From Bradysia coprophila (taxonomy: Eukaryota; Arthropoda; Insecta; Diptera; Sciaridae), in the NCBI RefSeq assembly GCF_014529535.1, contig NW_023503493.1, positions 17,826,001 through 17,890,000 on the forward strand: 64,000 bases of DNA. The letters run 5' to 3'. Both the position numbers and the translations under genes were made by a program. This document shows, piece after piece, positions 47,901-57,857 of this stretch (position 1 is the first letter of the stretch; each line of letters starts with the position of its first letter). The notes beneath the pieces were generated by a model. The model was given only the letters and a program-made list of their open reading frames with translations. It had not been told where the DNA came from and did not search any database.

Positions 47901-50900
47901 ACATAAAAAAAAATTTTATGATTATTGTGCACTGAAGACAGATCCGCCAATATTGTGTATGGCGGTCGGTTTTATTAGCTGAAAATAAGCTTGTGATGCT
48001 CACATAAGAGTTCAAACGAAATATAATATTTTGTGAAAGAGAGCTATTTTAATGCTTAATATGATTGAATTTTATTTTTGTCTCATTGTACGAAGCAAAT
48101 CTGTAACAAGAACTGAACGTAAACGACAGAAGTATTTTTTGAAAGTTTTATTTTTGTGAAATTTGTATATTTTCCTCGATTTTTCTTTGCAACATTACAA
48201 TGGTAGTAAAACAAAAGAAAAATTTGAATGAATTGAATCTGGTCAAATAGTAATTTAATATGTTTCAGTGTTCAGCGAAAAAACGTTCGATTCACAGAAA
48301 TATGCCTAATATTTGACGTAGCAAATAAAAATAATTAGCTAAGGGGCCATCCACAAGTGACTTCTTGCACACGCCTGCATAATCTCCAATTATAATGGTA
48401 AATGCTATTCGCACATTGTTTACACTGTTTGTAGAAGGATGAATTCAGTAGGAACAAACCAAACTCCTTCCCCACACAAATTTTAGAAAGATGAATTCAG
48501 TTGGAGCAAATCAAACTCTTTCCTTACACAGTTTGTAGGAGAATGCAAAAACCAAACTCCTTCCTCACACAAATTGTAGAAGGACGAATTCAGTAGAAAC
48601 AAACCAAACTCCTTCCTCACACAAATTGTAGAATGATGGATTCAGTAGGAACAAAACAAACTCATTCCTTACACAGTTTGTAGAAGGATGAATTCTGTAG
48701 GAACAAACCAAAATCCTTCCTTAACAGTTTGTAGAAGGATGAATTTAGTTGTATCAGACTAAACTTCTCCCTCACACAATCTGTAGAAGGATTAATAGGT
48801 CATTTATATCATCATCTCTCCATTTATTTCATCATCTCTCCATAATTTTCAGTCTCTGAACGAATATTGCCCTTAAAATAATATTTGGATTCATGCTTTT
48901 TACCTTACACACGGCTGTCCTCAATCAAGATAAAGTTTTATAAAAATGTACCCAAAAAATGATTGCTGATCTGGATAGAGGGACCAGCAGAGAGTACAAA
49001 ACAGGTGTCCGCTGCCGTGGGTCCGATCCTTCCCCATACAATTTTTTTCCATTTTTGACTTTGCTCCACTTACATGAAAATGTCATAATTTAGAACCCAA
49101 AGTTTATCGTAATTTAGGTTATAATTTATCTCAATATGACATAATTAACAGGTATTTGTAGAAAATATAATTTTTTTGACTTCATGTAGCATAGTACTAG
49201 AACTTGAAAAAGTGGTTTTGCTCTGAAACAATTGTCCACTGTACATTGTTTAATTCGGGAACGTTTAATAACGTAGCAAGATGTGTTATTATTAAATTTC
49301 TAACCATTACCACGGCGAAAAATTTGAGGGTAACGCTTGTCGACGTTTACTGAAAGAGGCGGATATGCTGGCTGATAACGACATCTTGCAGGAAACATCA
49401 ATTTTTCAAATAAATAATGCCCTTTATTCAAACACTAAAAACGTTGAACAAACTGGTTGATGCGTCATTCAAATCCGAACAGTTAGACACAAATTGGAAA
49501 GAACACTTGAACATGTTGAAACGCATCTATCCAACCACTGGGTTATCAAACACGTTGAAGGTACATGTTCTGTTGGAAAACTTAGAACATGAACTGCTTT
49601 TTGAACCAGGGAAATTCTCTTGGTATGTGGTCGGAACAGGCTGGAGAGTCGGTACATATGTAGAGAATTTCTAAAGTACTGGTGTAAATATCAGATCAAC
49701 GTTTTAGAAGCAGAGAATTATTGCGATCAATTGAAGAGAGATGTCGTGGAATTTTCATCCCGTCACCTATAAATATCGATTTTCATTCAAATTACTTGAC
49801 CCAAACAGAATATATTTTTGTTCACAAATAAAACAGTGTAAAGCCAACCGTTAAACTATAGTGAAGTCAAAAAAATTATATTTTTTACAAATACCTGTTA
49901 ATTATGTCATATTGAGATAAATTATAACCTAAATTACGATAAACTGTGGATTCTAAATTATGACATTTTCATGTAAGTGGAGCAAAGTCAAAAATGGAAA
50001 AAATTTGTATGGGGAAGGATCGGACCCACGGCAGCGGACACCTGTTTTGTACTCCCTGGCGGTCCCTCTATCCAGATCAGCAATCATTTTTTGGGTACAT
50101 TTTTATAAAACTTTATCTTGATTGAGGACAGCCGTGTACAGTGTGAGAATAGCGAAGAAGAGGCTATTCGCACATTGTGTGAATAGTCACTTTATAATAC
50201 TTTACCTATGTGCACAATGTGCGAATAGTCTTTTGTTGACTACTCGTACAATGTGCGAATAGCCAAAGTATTATAAAGTGCCTATATTCGCACAAAGTGC
50301 GAATAGCATTTTCGAATTATAATTCCCTTGACTGTAAGTCATGGGTTTTACGAAAACAAATACACCGTACATAACACGTTCACTATGATTAAAAATGTAT
50401 GGAAATGTGATGAAAAAACGTTAAATGTTAAAATTTTGTGCCCTTTGTTAACACGATAACTTGAGTAAATCTCACCCGATTTTCAAAAACTCTTTTTTAT
50501 TCGACGAAGTTTTGAAATCCTCAGATCAAGTTCGAAAATGGGTGGTATCGGTTCAATCATCTGGTAGTAGTTCTCAGAAGAAGCCTTTTCTGCTCTTTGT
50601 TAACACGATAACTGGAGCAAAGTTCAACCGATTTTCAAAAACTTTTTTTCATTTGATTAAGCGTTGAAATCCTCAAGTCAAGTTTGAAAATGGGTGTTAT
50701 CGGTTCAACCATCTGGTAGTAGTTCTCAGAAGAAGCCTTTTCTGCTCTTTGTTAACCCCAGTTACAGTGTTCTGAACCGATTTAAAGAAAAACGTTTGAT
50801 AAAGCACAGAATTCCTGAGGTTAGGTTTCAAGATACATTATATTGGTCTAACGATGTAGCTGCTGTTGCTAAACGAATATTTTGATCTATTTCAATAAGT

Positions 50901-53160
50901 CTTTCTTGTTATTTTATTTTGTCTTGTTAAACCACAAAAAATTACCGAGTGTGAAGTTTGGGGCCAGAGCAAAGCGAGGGCCGCAATTCACACGAGTTTA
51001 ATTTTTATTGAAGGCATTCATCATTTTATAGACAATAACGGTCTAATATGAGCACAAAACCAGGCCAGTAACAGAAAATGAAGTTGTGACTCAAAAATTA
51101 GTATCGTTTTATAACGTCTCAAGACTTTACAAAGATTTTCAGTAAAACAAAACAGAATTAAATTATTAATGGGAGATTTAGACTGTTCTAGTAGTTCTTC
51201 TTAATCAACCAATAAATCATTACCAATACAACATCTATTAAGAAGTTCAGGTTCAGACAGTCAAGGTATCTGACCCACCCAACAGGTGGGACCTAGTTCC
51301 TATAAATTTACAGATCAAATATTTGTTATGAACCAAAAAGAACAATGTTCAATCCAAGTTGCTTTTACGTTGCTTGAAATCACTTGACTTTCAATCGCAT
51401 TCGTATTACTTTCCAAGACTGCATTCGTTCAATCCTAACTTCCTAGCTTGCTCGGTACGCAACAAAACATTAGGGTGATAAAGAACTCGCATAAAATATA
51501 ATTCCCTTGATGCAATGTAACATTTTGGTATTTATGTTAGACCTTCACAGACAGTTTTTTTTATTATTATTTCTTAGTATTGCCTTCGAAATCGATCGAA
51601 TGGGACCCATATAAATTATGGTTGAACGGATTTGTTTGCAAAGAAATAAATGTTAAGTAAAAACAAGGTAAGACTTGTACAGTCTCAGCTGTATAAAATG
51701 AAATGATTCACTGTTATATGACCACCACTACGACACTTTAAGATATACGACAATACGACAGTTTCAGTAACATTAACAGTTTGCCTTTAAGAATGTGAAT
51801 GATGTACGAGAAATAAAACTTTTGTGCCTATCGTTCGAATAATTTATTAGTATCACTTCTCGAGCTGATGCTTTGCAACACCATATTTTAAGTTGTTTAA
51901 AACGAAACTCCTGTTATTATGACATGGTATTGTATATAATATGCATACCTTGCCTATGTACTACGCTCGTTTTCCCTGGCTGCCGTTATTATTATACATA
52001 CACTTAACGTCAAATATAAAGTATAATAATGCAAATTCCCTTACGTAAAATTTATTTCGACTACAACTCACACCGAACACCGATGAAATATATATTTTCT
52101 GTCTGTTTCGCCTCGGCGACATATATGTATCCGTATATATGCCATAATGTGGAAGGTTAGATCACACATCAAGATATTAAGAATGTGTAGAAGAATGAAA
52201 AATGAAGTATATTTTCACTTCTTAGTTCCATCGTCTTGGGTTAGGAAGTATATAAATGGCAAATATTTGAACACGGTAATTAAGTGTCAAAAGCCAACAA
52301 TGATTTTACTAAGCAGATTGTGAGTGTCTGTGTTTTATAAAAGCTTTTTGTGACGAATACCTCAGTATTGTGTTCTCTGCACATGCCAGCCTCAAGGAAT
52401 GGAAAAGCTAAAGGTTATGTTTGGCTTGTTGACTTCATTGGATGCCGGAATATTATTAAGTTATTGTTAGAACTCCACAAAAAAAAAATAATTTAGATGA
52501 ATGGTGCCCAATTGAAGTGAAATACGAATTTAACTACATTTGTTTGCAGACATTTTTCCAGAATGGGCTTCTTTGAATGGAAAAAAAAATATTAAAAGGC
52601 TCAAGTGGTAGATCACTTATAAGCTGTACGGAACAAAGTGGCAATAACTTGAAACTTTGCTGAGTTTTTGTCTGCACGTAGAAACACGAGAAACATCGAG
52701 TTAGATAATAGAAGCAATGAAACCAATGAAATCTTTTCCTTCATTTATTTTTTGGGTCAAAAATCATCGCTTTCCACCTGTTATCAAATTCACGTTTATA
52801 AAGCCTGATATAGCCGTATGAGGTGAAGCTCGTTATCGCTATTAGACCAAAACGGTATGTCACTATCTAAAGTAAGAAGAATGTGACCAGGTTCCTCTAC
52901 ATTTTAATTAGAATTTCCTCATCTTACAATTAGTTGGAAACTTTGAACTCTAGACAACTCAATACTTGTATATAACAAAACTGTACTCACGTTTGCTTCA
53001 TTTGTGGCAATATCAACTGGCACGTATGTTTACACGCTTCAACACACGATCTTCGAAGTTTTCGCACCTTTTCACGGAGCTCGGGGCAATCCTTTGACGA
53101 ACCGATGTGTATAAGTAGGTCACGAAACAGTGCCACTTGACTGTTTATTTCGACTATCAG
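38909..53160 (-). CDS. R7BP-like regulator of G-protein signalling binding protein (5' end not found)
   Basis: Four minus-strand exons join in phase: 53160-52991, 39929-39793, 39153-38977 and 38928-38909, giving 167 residues. The first has LIVEINSQVALFRDLLIHIG then KDCPELREKVRKLRRSC. This matches the conserved opening helix of RGS7BP/RGS9BP (QEFNTQVALYRELV...CPSLRAE). The second (LLFYLAQLFLRELFKS) fits the helix before the linker, and the third has DSQELNKILAEMQEFIP, like the family's last helix. These proteins anchor R7-RGS/Gbeta5 complexes at neuronal membranes. The end is EKRMKL, without the C-terminal cysteines used for palmitoylation in vertebrates or the membrane segment of R9AP. An alternative last exon is possible. 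The 13-kb intron contains two antimicrobial genes on the other strand. The upstream exon with the start codon was not located. Confidence 0.78.
40272..40281 (-). promoter_or_regulatory. kB-like site of antimicrobial gene 1
   Basis: The minus strand reads GGGGATTCAC, one base from the insect Rel/NF-kB consensus form GGGGATTCCC. It stands 211 bp before the ATG; the paralogue has the same ten bases at 212 bp. Conservation at equal distance supports a Relish-type site, while binding is inferred. Confidence 0.7.
40340..40376 (+). promoter_or_regulatory. TATA box and initiator of antimicrobial gene 1
   Basis: TATATAAACG at 40340 is followed by TCAGT (A at 40374), an insect initiator, 34 bp later. 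Gene 2 has the same pair at the same spacing. Transcription should start near 40374, giving a 5' leader of about 109 bases. Confidence 0.75.
40483..40911 (+). CDS. Antimicrobial peptide precursor 1, diptericin/attacin-type G domain
   Basis: Single-exon gene, 142 residues from MIHKRVF. An in-frame ATG at 40462 would add seven residues, but the later start gives a normal signal peptide (core FILFALIAATHS). An acidic propeptide (about residues 19-73) ends at the furin-type site RQKR. The mature part is 69 residues, begins with Gln (likely cyclised to pyroglutamate) and is basic. It has the glycine-rich motif family of diptericins, attacins and hymenoptaecin: RLWQSQNRQSTLDANANY, NFGGQFGTGRPNYGAGL and the end FRHRF. 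It would be secreted against bacteria. A kB-like site, TATA box and initiator precede it. It lies inside the long intron of the R7BP-like gene, on the opposite strand. An ATTAAA poly(A) signal follows near 40958. Confidence 0.88.
   Translation: MIHKRVFILFALIAATHSYVLNDKQDFQPQLADERDYFVNIFNENQPQATYVEEDEQPNLDEEVFDSHPRQKRQDRGSVSTTVERNRQAGTNVNVEAQARLWQSQNRQSTLDANANYQRNFGGQFGTGRPNYGAGLTFRHRF
41084..42397. mobile_element. Non-autonomous hAT-like element with 8-bp target duplication
   Basis: The ends aggcctccca...(t)gggaggcct are inverted, and GCAAAGAC stands directly on both sides (41076-41083 and 42398-42405). This is an exact 8-bp target duplication, as made by hAT-type transposases. Subterminal clusters of cctcctaaaa-type repeats occur at both ends (41124-41160 and 42315-42370). 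The 1.3-kb body has no transposase. It sits between the two antimicrobial genes. Confidence 0.85.
42406..44169. other. Spacer between the two antimicrobial genes; no gene seen
   Basis: AT-rich intronic sequence of the R7BP-like gene. Frames at 42493-42705, 42890-43117 and 43584-43853 have no family signature. The last 250 bp before gene 2 keep some similarity to the matching stretch before gene 1 (agcaatta-aag, tgaatccccga). Confidence 0.5.
44170..44179 (-). promoter_or_regulatory. kB-like site of antimicrobial gene 2
   Basis: The minus strand reads GGGGATTCAC, identical to the site of gene 1, and lies 212 bp before the ATG. The surrounding bases differ between the two genes, so the match is more than recent duplication of the whole region. 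Confidence 0.7.
44231..44267 (+). promoter_or_regulatory. TATA box and initiator of antimicrobial gene 2
   Basis: TATATAAACG at 44231 and TCAGT (A at 44265) are spaced by 34 bp, exactly as in gene 1. Transcription should begin near 44265. Confidence 0.75.
44382..44792 (+). CDS. Antimicrobial peptide precursor 2, diptericin/attacin-type G domain
   Basis: Single-exon gene, 136 residues. The signal peptide MCHTKVFVLFALIAATHS closely matches gene 1. The propeptide is shorter and diverged, keeping QLADER and the cleavage site HPRQKR. The 69-residue mature part differs from gene 1 at only two positions (Ser7 to Thr, Glu23 to Asp). The product should be a secreted, basic, glycine-rich antibacterial peptide starting with Gln. 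An AATAAA signal follows at about 44841. The pair is a tandem duplication 3.9 kb apart; both copies look functional. Confidence 0.88.
   Translation: MCHTKVFVLFALIAATHSYVLYDESYNQQQLADERKYFHDMYQYRHPEPLYVQEEPNAVQTHPRQKRQDRGSVTTTVERNRQAGTNVNVDAQARLWQSQNRQSTLDANANYQRNFGGQFGTGRPNYGAGLTFRHRF
44793..46311. other. Downstream of antimicrobial gene 2; no gene seen
   Basis: AT-rich intronic sequence. The frame at 45574-45816 shows no signature. No clear repeat structure was found until 46312. Confidence 0.5.
46312..46414. repeat. Inverted repeat gggataaaaagttgaaaag
   Basis: gggataaaaagttgaaaag, then ttttcgtgtg, is mirrored by cacacaaaaacgag then cttttcaacttttatccc. A short loop with the self-complementary cgaggcgaagccgag lies in the middle. 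It is a small foldback unit directly left of the larger one. Confidence 0.8.
46441..47156. mobile_element. Nested foldback element (inverted repeat inside inverted repeat)
   Basis: Outer arms of about 115 bp (46441-46557 and 47041-47156) carry gggttgaacaaaacttaaat, then gagtcgcgacaccacctct, and their inverses. Inside, a second pair of arms of about 110 bp (about 46554-46665 and 46700-46810) is built on taggatgagtggtat and gtaagaaatgcttcaaataa. The inner hairpin is asymmetric within the outer one. No coding capacity is seen. Confidence 0.88.
47167..47266. repeat. Inverted repeat tttacatgcttttg
   Basis: tttacatgcttttg...gttttccctggg on the left returns as ccctagggaaaacaaaagca and tgtaaa on the right. 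It lies next to the foldback at 46441, making three palindromic units in a row. Confidence 0.75.
47267..48387. other. Intronic stretch; no gene seen
   Basis: AT-rich sequence with no recognisable exon. The frame at 47711-47950 on the minus strand is low-complexity. Confidence 0.5.
48426..48797 (+). repeat. Minisatellite, about seven copies of a roughly 52-bp unit
   Basis: Units follow gtagaaggatgaattcagta, ggaacaaaccaaactccttc, ctcacacaaatt. Copy three lacks about ten bases. Copies differ at several sites, so the array is not recent. Confidence 0.9.
48910..50136. mobile_element. Inner DNA transposon with about 280-bp inverted ends and a dead transposase-like gene
   Basis: Arms 48910-49190 and 49853-50136 are inverse copies (cacggctgtcctcaatcaag at the tip), with TACA on both sides as a likely 4-bp duplication (48906-48909, 50137-50140). 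The middle carries the remains of a coding region described separately. The element is inserted in the larger one whose ends are at 48397 and 50314. Confidence 0.85.
49300..49771 (+). pseudogene. Frameshifted C-terminal part of a transposase-like protein
   Basis: Fragments in different frames follow one another in the order of a known invertebrate repeat-encoded protein: FEGNACRRLLKEADML; a segment with LDTNWKEHL; LSNTLKVHVLLENLEH; then, one frame over, SLGMWSEQAGESVHM followed by a stop; then, in the next frame, WCKYQI and a tail ending RHL-stop. At least two frame changes and one in-frame stop break it. Proteins with KVHV...SEQAGESVH are met in invertebrate genomes beside long inverted repeats. 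I recall the pattern but cannot name the superfamily. It is not functional. Confidence 0.7.
50443..50760 (+). repeat. Two-copy tandem repeat with a unit of about 151 bp
   Basis: ctttgttaacacgataact, cgattttcaaaaact, aaaatgggtg-tatcggttca and ctggtagtagttctcagaag recur at a distance of about 151 bp. A third copy starts at 50745 but decays after ttaacccc. The copies create parallel open frames that are not genes. Confidence 0.9.
50761..52990. other. Intronic stretch; no gene seen
   Basis: AT-rich sequence between the tandem repeat and the first visible R7BP-like exon. No open frame above 60 codons shows a signature. No strong repeat was seen. Confidence 0.5.
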
Positions 53161-55726
53161 CTGAAAGAGATAAAAATAATTTTGTCACCATGAAAGGAAG
53201 AGAAATAAATTAGAATTTCCTTAAATGGTATCTCATGTACATCTGGTTATAACATTCGAAAATGACTATTTGTTATCGGTCACTTTTTTTCAATAGAAGT
53301 GTCACCCAATCACCCTTGTCATTCTATATTCGCTTATTACATACATAGAGTATTTCAACAGCCGTAAAACCTTTTCCAGCATAGAATATTTTCGGCTTAA
53401 ACACTTTGGTTCATGCGAAATATGCCGAAAGCTCATAAGTGAAAACATATTACAAAAAATAAATTTTATAAATTAATACACAACACGTTCTGGCGGTTAA
53501 TGCAGCATGTACTGGGTAGAGACTATGAAAAAGTAGTTTTGACTCTTGATCTATAAAATTTATGCTTCGCAAACGAAAACTACCACGTTGTTGGAATTTG
53601 AATTAAAATAATTTAGCGCAGAATGCAGTCCATAAATTTTACATCAAGCAGTCAACTGTTCATATTATAAATTTCAAAGCATTTTCATGAAATTCGGAAT
53701 AAAAGAATTTAGTAAACTAAAAAAGACAAAGTATAGGGACATTTATGGTTATTAATGCTCATGTCGCCAATTGAATATTAATCAAAATCAGTTAAATAAT
53801 ATTTTTTTTAAATCTTTTAAAATAACATCCAAATCATTATTGGGAGTGGTCTTGACTCCATTTCGATTGGGTCGATGCATTTGAATTTGTTTTAATTAAA
53901 AGCACCGAAAGGACCTTCAACAAAATTAATCTGACGGTATCAAATTGCTCTCACAAAAATCTGTTATTTAAATTTGTTTGGGACTGGATTAGCAATTCCT
54001 TCTATACTACACTGGGACCAATTATCAGAAATACAAATTAATACCGAGTATGGTATCAAATAACAATCGAGAGTAGAATCATTTTGATCATTTCATCAAT
54101 AGTGAGTTATGCGCAAATATAACGTATAAGCGATAAGTCCAGTCTAATTACAAATTCTAACATATAAGTTCTGAGTATAGTTGTTATATGCACAACCAGG
54201 CCCATTAGTGGTGTAGGGGCCAGAGCATATGCTCTACCCACTCAAACTGTTGTTATAAACTGTAAGTCGAAAAACCTATTTAGATGATAGGATGCAGGAT
54301 AGTTCCTAAAATATCATTGCTCACTCATGCTTATGCACTAACCTTATAAATTTTACTTAATAACTAGGAACTTATGACTTATAAGTTATGGGAGTTATCC
54401 GTTGACTTATTGCTTATACGTCATTTGCCACTCTCTTAAAGCTGTCAATGTTCTTAGTTTGACCTTAGAATAGATTTAAAGTTTTTAAAATGTGAAGTCT
54501 CTCAAATATTCTATAATAAGTTTTATTCAAATGGAGAGAGTTTTGCCTAATCCTCTTTATTCTCATGGTTTTGGTCTTAACTATATTAAGAATATATAGC
54601 GCTCGCACATACAATTGTACATTTTGTCTTTTCGTCATGAAATGCATAACACAAAATACTTACTACAATATGTCTCTGTTGGTTTTGTGCATAATATAAC
54701 ATTTTGACTGCATTTTAGTTTATATTTTGCTTGTGTTTCAGTCTATATTAGCAACGCATCGAAGGTTTGTTGGAAATCTCAAGTTTCATTATTTTTTTGT
54801 GAAGTTTTGTTTTCAAACAAGCCTGACACATTTCGAACAAACCTTTAGAAAGGGGTTCATGGTTAAATATTAATTTTCGGAAATCGTTCACAAATGACGA
54901 CACACTTGATTGATATTTCTATTTCCCTAGCCAAACGTTTACCGCTAATTCAGCGATTCAAATTGGTTGAAATTTGTAACGCGATCGTGTCAGCCAATCA
55001 AAATTCTTAACGGAGTGGCGGCAAAACCGAAAAAAGGCTTACATTTTAACAAGAATTTCATTTTCTCGAAAACATCGCGAATTCTGAATTTTTTTGTTAA
55101 CTTTATGCTGTCGAGATGTGCTTTTTTAGAAGTTTTTAGACGTTGTTCATCAGTGGATTTCTAGGAACTGTGAAATTCGTCATCCAAGCAAACTCTACAT
55201 TAATTCAGGGATGTAAAGAGCGTGCTTTAATTTGTGAAGTCCCCCCTAAGAAGATGTTAACGCCATTAAATTCAATATCCAAGGATTATAAGTACACTTA
55301 GACATCCTTTAAAATTAATGAATTTAGCTAAAAATATTTTTTTTCACTTTGTTGAAAGCATTTTACCCCAAAACATTTTCCATAATAAAAATATAAATCA
55401 TAAATGAGACACACAGCAATAGAAATTGTTTATCCTCATTGAATGTGGCTTGGAATTTAAAAGCTTATCCGAAGTTCAAATTAAGAAAAAAAAACTTTTC
55501 GGTTGATGAATTCCACCTCAATTAAAATTATATATATTTTCCATGACATTATGGATCTGAGAAGAAATTTAGGGAAGCAGTGAAATTTTTCGAAAGCAAA
55601 AAAATTTATGGAAACAGACGAAAACGTGTCGCTTGCGGCTTGCAGTTTTTCGGATTTAACGGATTATCACACTGTATTCGTGTGGCGCGGCGTATGGTAC
55701 TTTAACAGTAGAAATGACCTTAGTTG
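53161..55726. other. Upstream of the first visible R7BP-like exon; start exon not found
   Basis: The missing 5' exon or exons of the R7BP-like gene should lie here or further right, ending in phase 0 with a donor. I could not identify one. Frames at 54465-54647 and 54967-55164 show no signature. Confidence 0.4.
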
Positions 55727-56135
55727 TGACAATTACACATCTAGTGCCTAAATAGTTATTTATACAACCGATGTGCAAAGACTTTATTAGGCTCGAGATG
55801 TGTAATTATGAAACGAGGCCGCAGGTTGTGTGTCATAATCCACATCGTGAGCCCAATAAATTACTCTGCATCGAGTTGTGTACAACGTTTTATGCCACAG
55901 GGGCATCTAAAATTTGCAAATTTTGCATATTATGATGAGTGGCATAAAAGCATTTATCACATGCATACACAACTATTGTTGCTGTAACAATAAATACCAT
56001 ATCGTGTGTCTAAATAGTATTTTCTCAACTGAGTGACGGAGTGAGAAACGTTTAGAAAATCTGGGCTTGTGACAATCTACACATCTAGTGCCTAAAAAAG
56101 CATTTACCACTTGGTTGCATAAATTAATATTTCTG
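55727..56135. repeat. Dispersed cacatctagtgcctaaa repeat, copies 2 and 3
   Basis: Copies at 55727-55790 and 56069-56135 match the one at 30331. Between them the sequence is partly self-inverse (cgatgtgcaaagactttatt with aataaattactctgcatcg). The whole may be one element with internal repeats. Confidence 0.65.
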
Positions 56136-56643
56136 TTACGAGTAATGAGAAGTGGAATTTTCGAGGACTACTGGTAGGCTGGTCCTAACGATGCGAAGCC
56201 GAGCAAAAACTTAACTTTGTACACTTAACGCTTCATTACTCAGAAATATTGCACTGGGATATGTTACAACAAATTAACGACAGTGAAGTTTAACTGTTGC
56301 AGATGGCTCTATTTATCTGTTAAAGACATTATACCAAAAATTTTAAAATCTAGGTAATGCCATCTTACTATAGCAAAATATGTGTTCAAACTGAAGAAGC
56401 GGAAGATTTCGTATTAATTGGTTGAAAATGCCTTGATGTAAATCGTGGAACCCATATGCCTATGTCTTAAATGTCAAACATTCTTCTGCTGTCACCAAAT
56501 TAAAATGTTTTCAAATAAGATTTCTAAATTATTTTTAAGTAATTTAAATTCGTTTGCTATGATAATTAAGTATTCGAATACAACTGTTAATTATAAAACT
56601 TAAAATAATTGATTAACCCAAACAGTGTCAACCTATCTTCAAG

Positions 56644-57857
56644 AAACTTTGGAAGTTTTGCATTCGCCAAAAATTTGGACGAGGGTTTGAAGGTTGCAAA
56701 GTCCGAATCGAAACCTGTGATGCTTATTGTGCATAAAGCTTTTTGCGGTGCATGTCGAATTCTCATACCGAAATTGGCGGCCAGCGATGAGATAAAAAAG
56801 CTGAGCGACAATTTCGTTATGGTGAATGCGTACAATGGGGAAGACCCAAACTCAAACGATTATGCTCCAGATGGTGCATATGTTCCGAGGTTGGTGTAGT
56901 GTGGCCAGATCTAGATTTTATTGATCGAATTCGCGATATCAGCTCAACGAATTTTATAAGTAAAATCAAGATCCGGGCACACTTTAGTGGTATTTATTAT
57001 TAAATTACTGAATCATTATCGATATACCAGTTCTGTCGAAATTATATATTTACGTTTTATGCTCGAGTAGGGTTCGAGTCACACAAATGTGTGCTTGAAA
57101 GTGACAAAACCAAGGGGTTCGTACCTATTTCATTTCATTTCATTTCATTTATTTTTCAAAAAAATAAAACACAACAAGTGACCTGCGTAGCTCCAGTTTG
57201 TAACAATTCTAAGGAGCTACCTACAATAGAAGGGCGCGAAACTGACCAGTTTTCTCAATAAAAATTTTATCTTGGGTCAACAATGGCTATTGTTATTAAT
57301 CATTCTGCCCAGCGTTATCAAGAATTTTTTCGTGTCGAGACCGATAGGACCAAGCGTTTCGAAAGTCACAGGTGTAAAATTGTAATGATCTTTGAGTTCC
57401 ATGTAATGATTGTGTTTACGCCTTTCCGCTTCTTCGGCATTGTTATTGTTTCACACTTGACAAAAATATAAAACTATTCTAGAAAATCCTTTCCAAGAAA
57501 CTCGCAGAGTCAAATACTTACATTTAGGAATGAAGGTGACGGTAGTGGAATATTTTATTCTATTTTAATGATTTTCGAGTCATCTAAAGTTTTTAATTAG
57601 AATCAGTGTTAGTTTCTCGTTTCGTTCATTTGATTTTATAAAGTTTTTATTACAAGAACTTCTGTATTTTCAGAATTGTTTTTATTCGATCGGATGGAGT
57701 GACTCTAACGCAGGTAAAAAATGCCAGCATCAAAGGAGATGAGAACAAGTATTATTATCAAACTTCTGAAGATGTAGCCAAGTCAATGAAATTAGCAATG
57801 CAACTGAACAATAAAGTGAAAAGCAACCTATCCGTACCTATCTTAAAAATTGAATAA
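56644..57857 (+). CDS. TXNDC12: TXNDC12-like thioredoxin-fold protein (5' exon not found)
   Basis: Two exons join in phase: 56644-56889 (starting after an acceptor, tcttcaag) and 57674-57857, about 143 residues. The order fits TXNDC12/ERp18-ERp19: DEGLKVAKSESKPVMLIVH, the active site HKAFCGACR (CGAC, as in vertebrate TXNDC12), LSDNFVMVN, APDGAYVPR and then IVFIRSDG. The family acts as a thiol-disulphide oxidoreductase in the ER. The signal peptide must be on an upstream exon that I could not find. The C terminus is ILKIE, without the EDEL/KDEL retention signal of the family. A poly(A) signal AATAAA overlaps the stop (about 57853-57858). The donor gttggt is weak. Confidence 0.85.
57115..57400 (-). 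mobile_element. Probable LINE 3' end with (TGAAA)n tail
   Basis: Inside the TXNDC12-like intron, tttcatttcatttcatttca (57129 onward) is a pentamer run of the kind that ends non-LTR elements on the minus strand. To its right the minus strand reads a weak LINE-like protein end. The body is too decayed to classify. Confidence 0.4.

Larger units (their letters stand above)
48397..50314. mobile_element. Outer TIR element with 9-bp target duplication (Mutator-like type)
   Basis: Ends share aaatgctattcgcac in inverted orientation (48400 onward, and up to 50311). AATTATAAT flanks both sides exactly (48388-48396 and 50315-50323). A 9-bp duplication is typical of Mutator-like elements. Further copies of gctattcgcacattgtg in both directions fill the right subterminal part (50155-50310). 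The interior includes a minisatellite and a second, younger-looking transposon. No MULE transposase is present. Confidence 0.7.

Noticed and set aside
50461-50885. Two open frames sharing SSGSSSQKKPFLLFVN
   Set aside because: They are produced by the 151-bp tandem repeat and carry no known motif; there is no sign of a gene.
54180-54250. Possible tRNA-like fold around ggggccagagcatatgctctaccc
   Set aside because: A hairpin forms (agagcatatgctct), but no A and B boxes in order and no acceptor pairing could be drawn.
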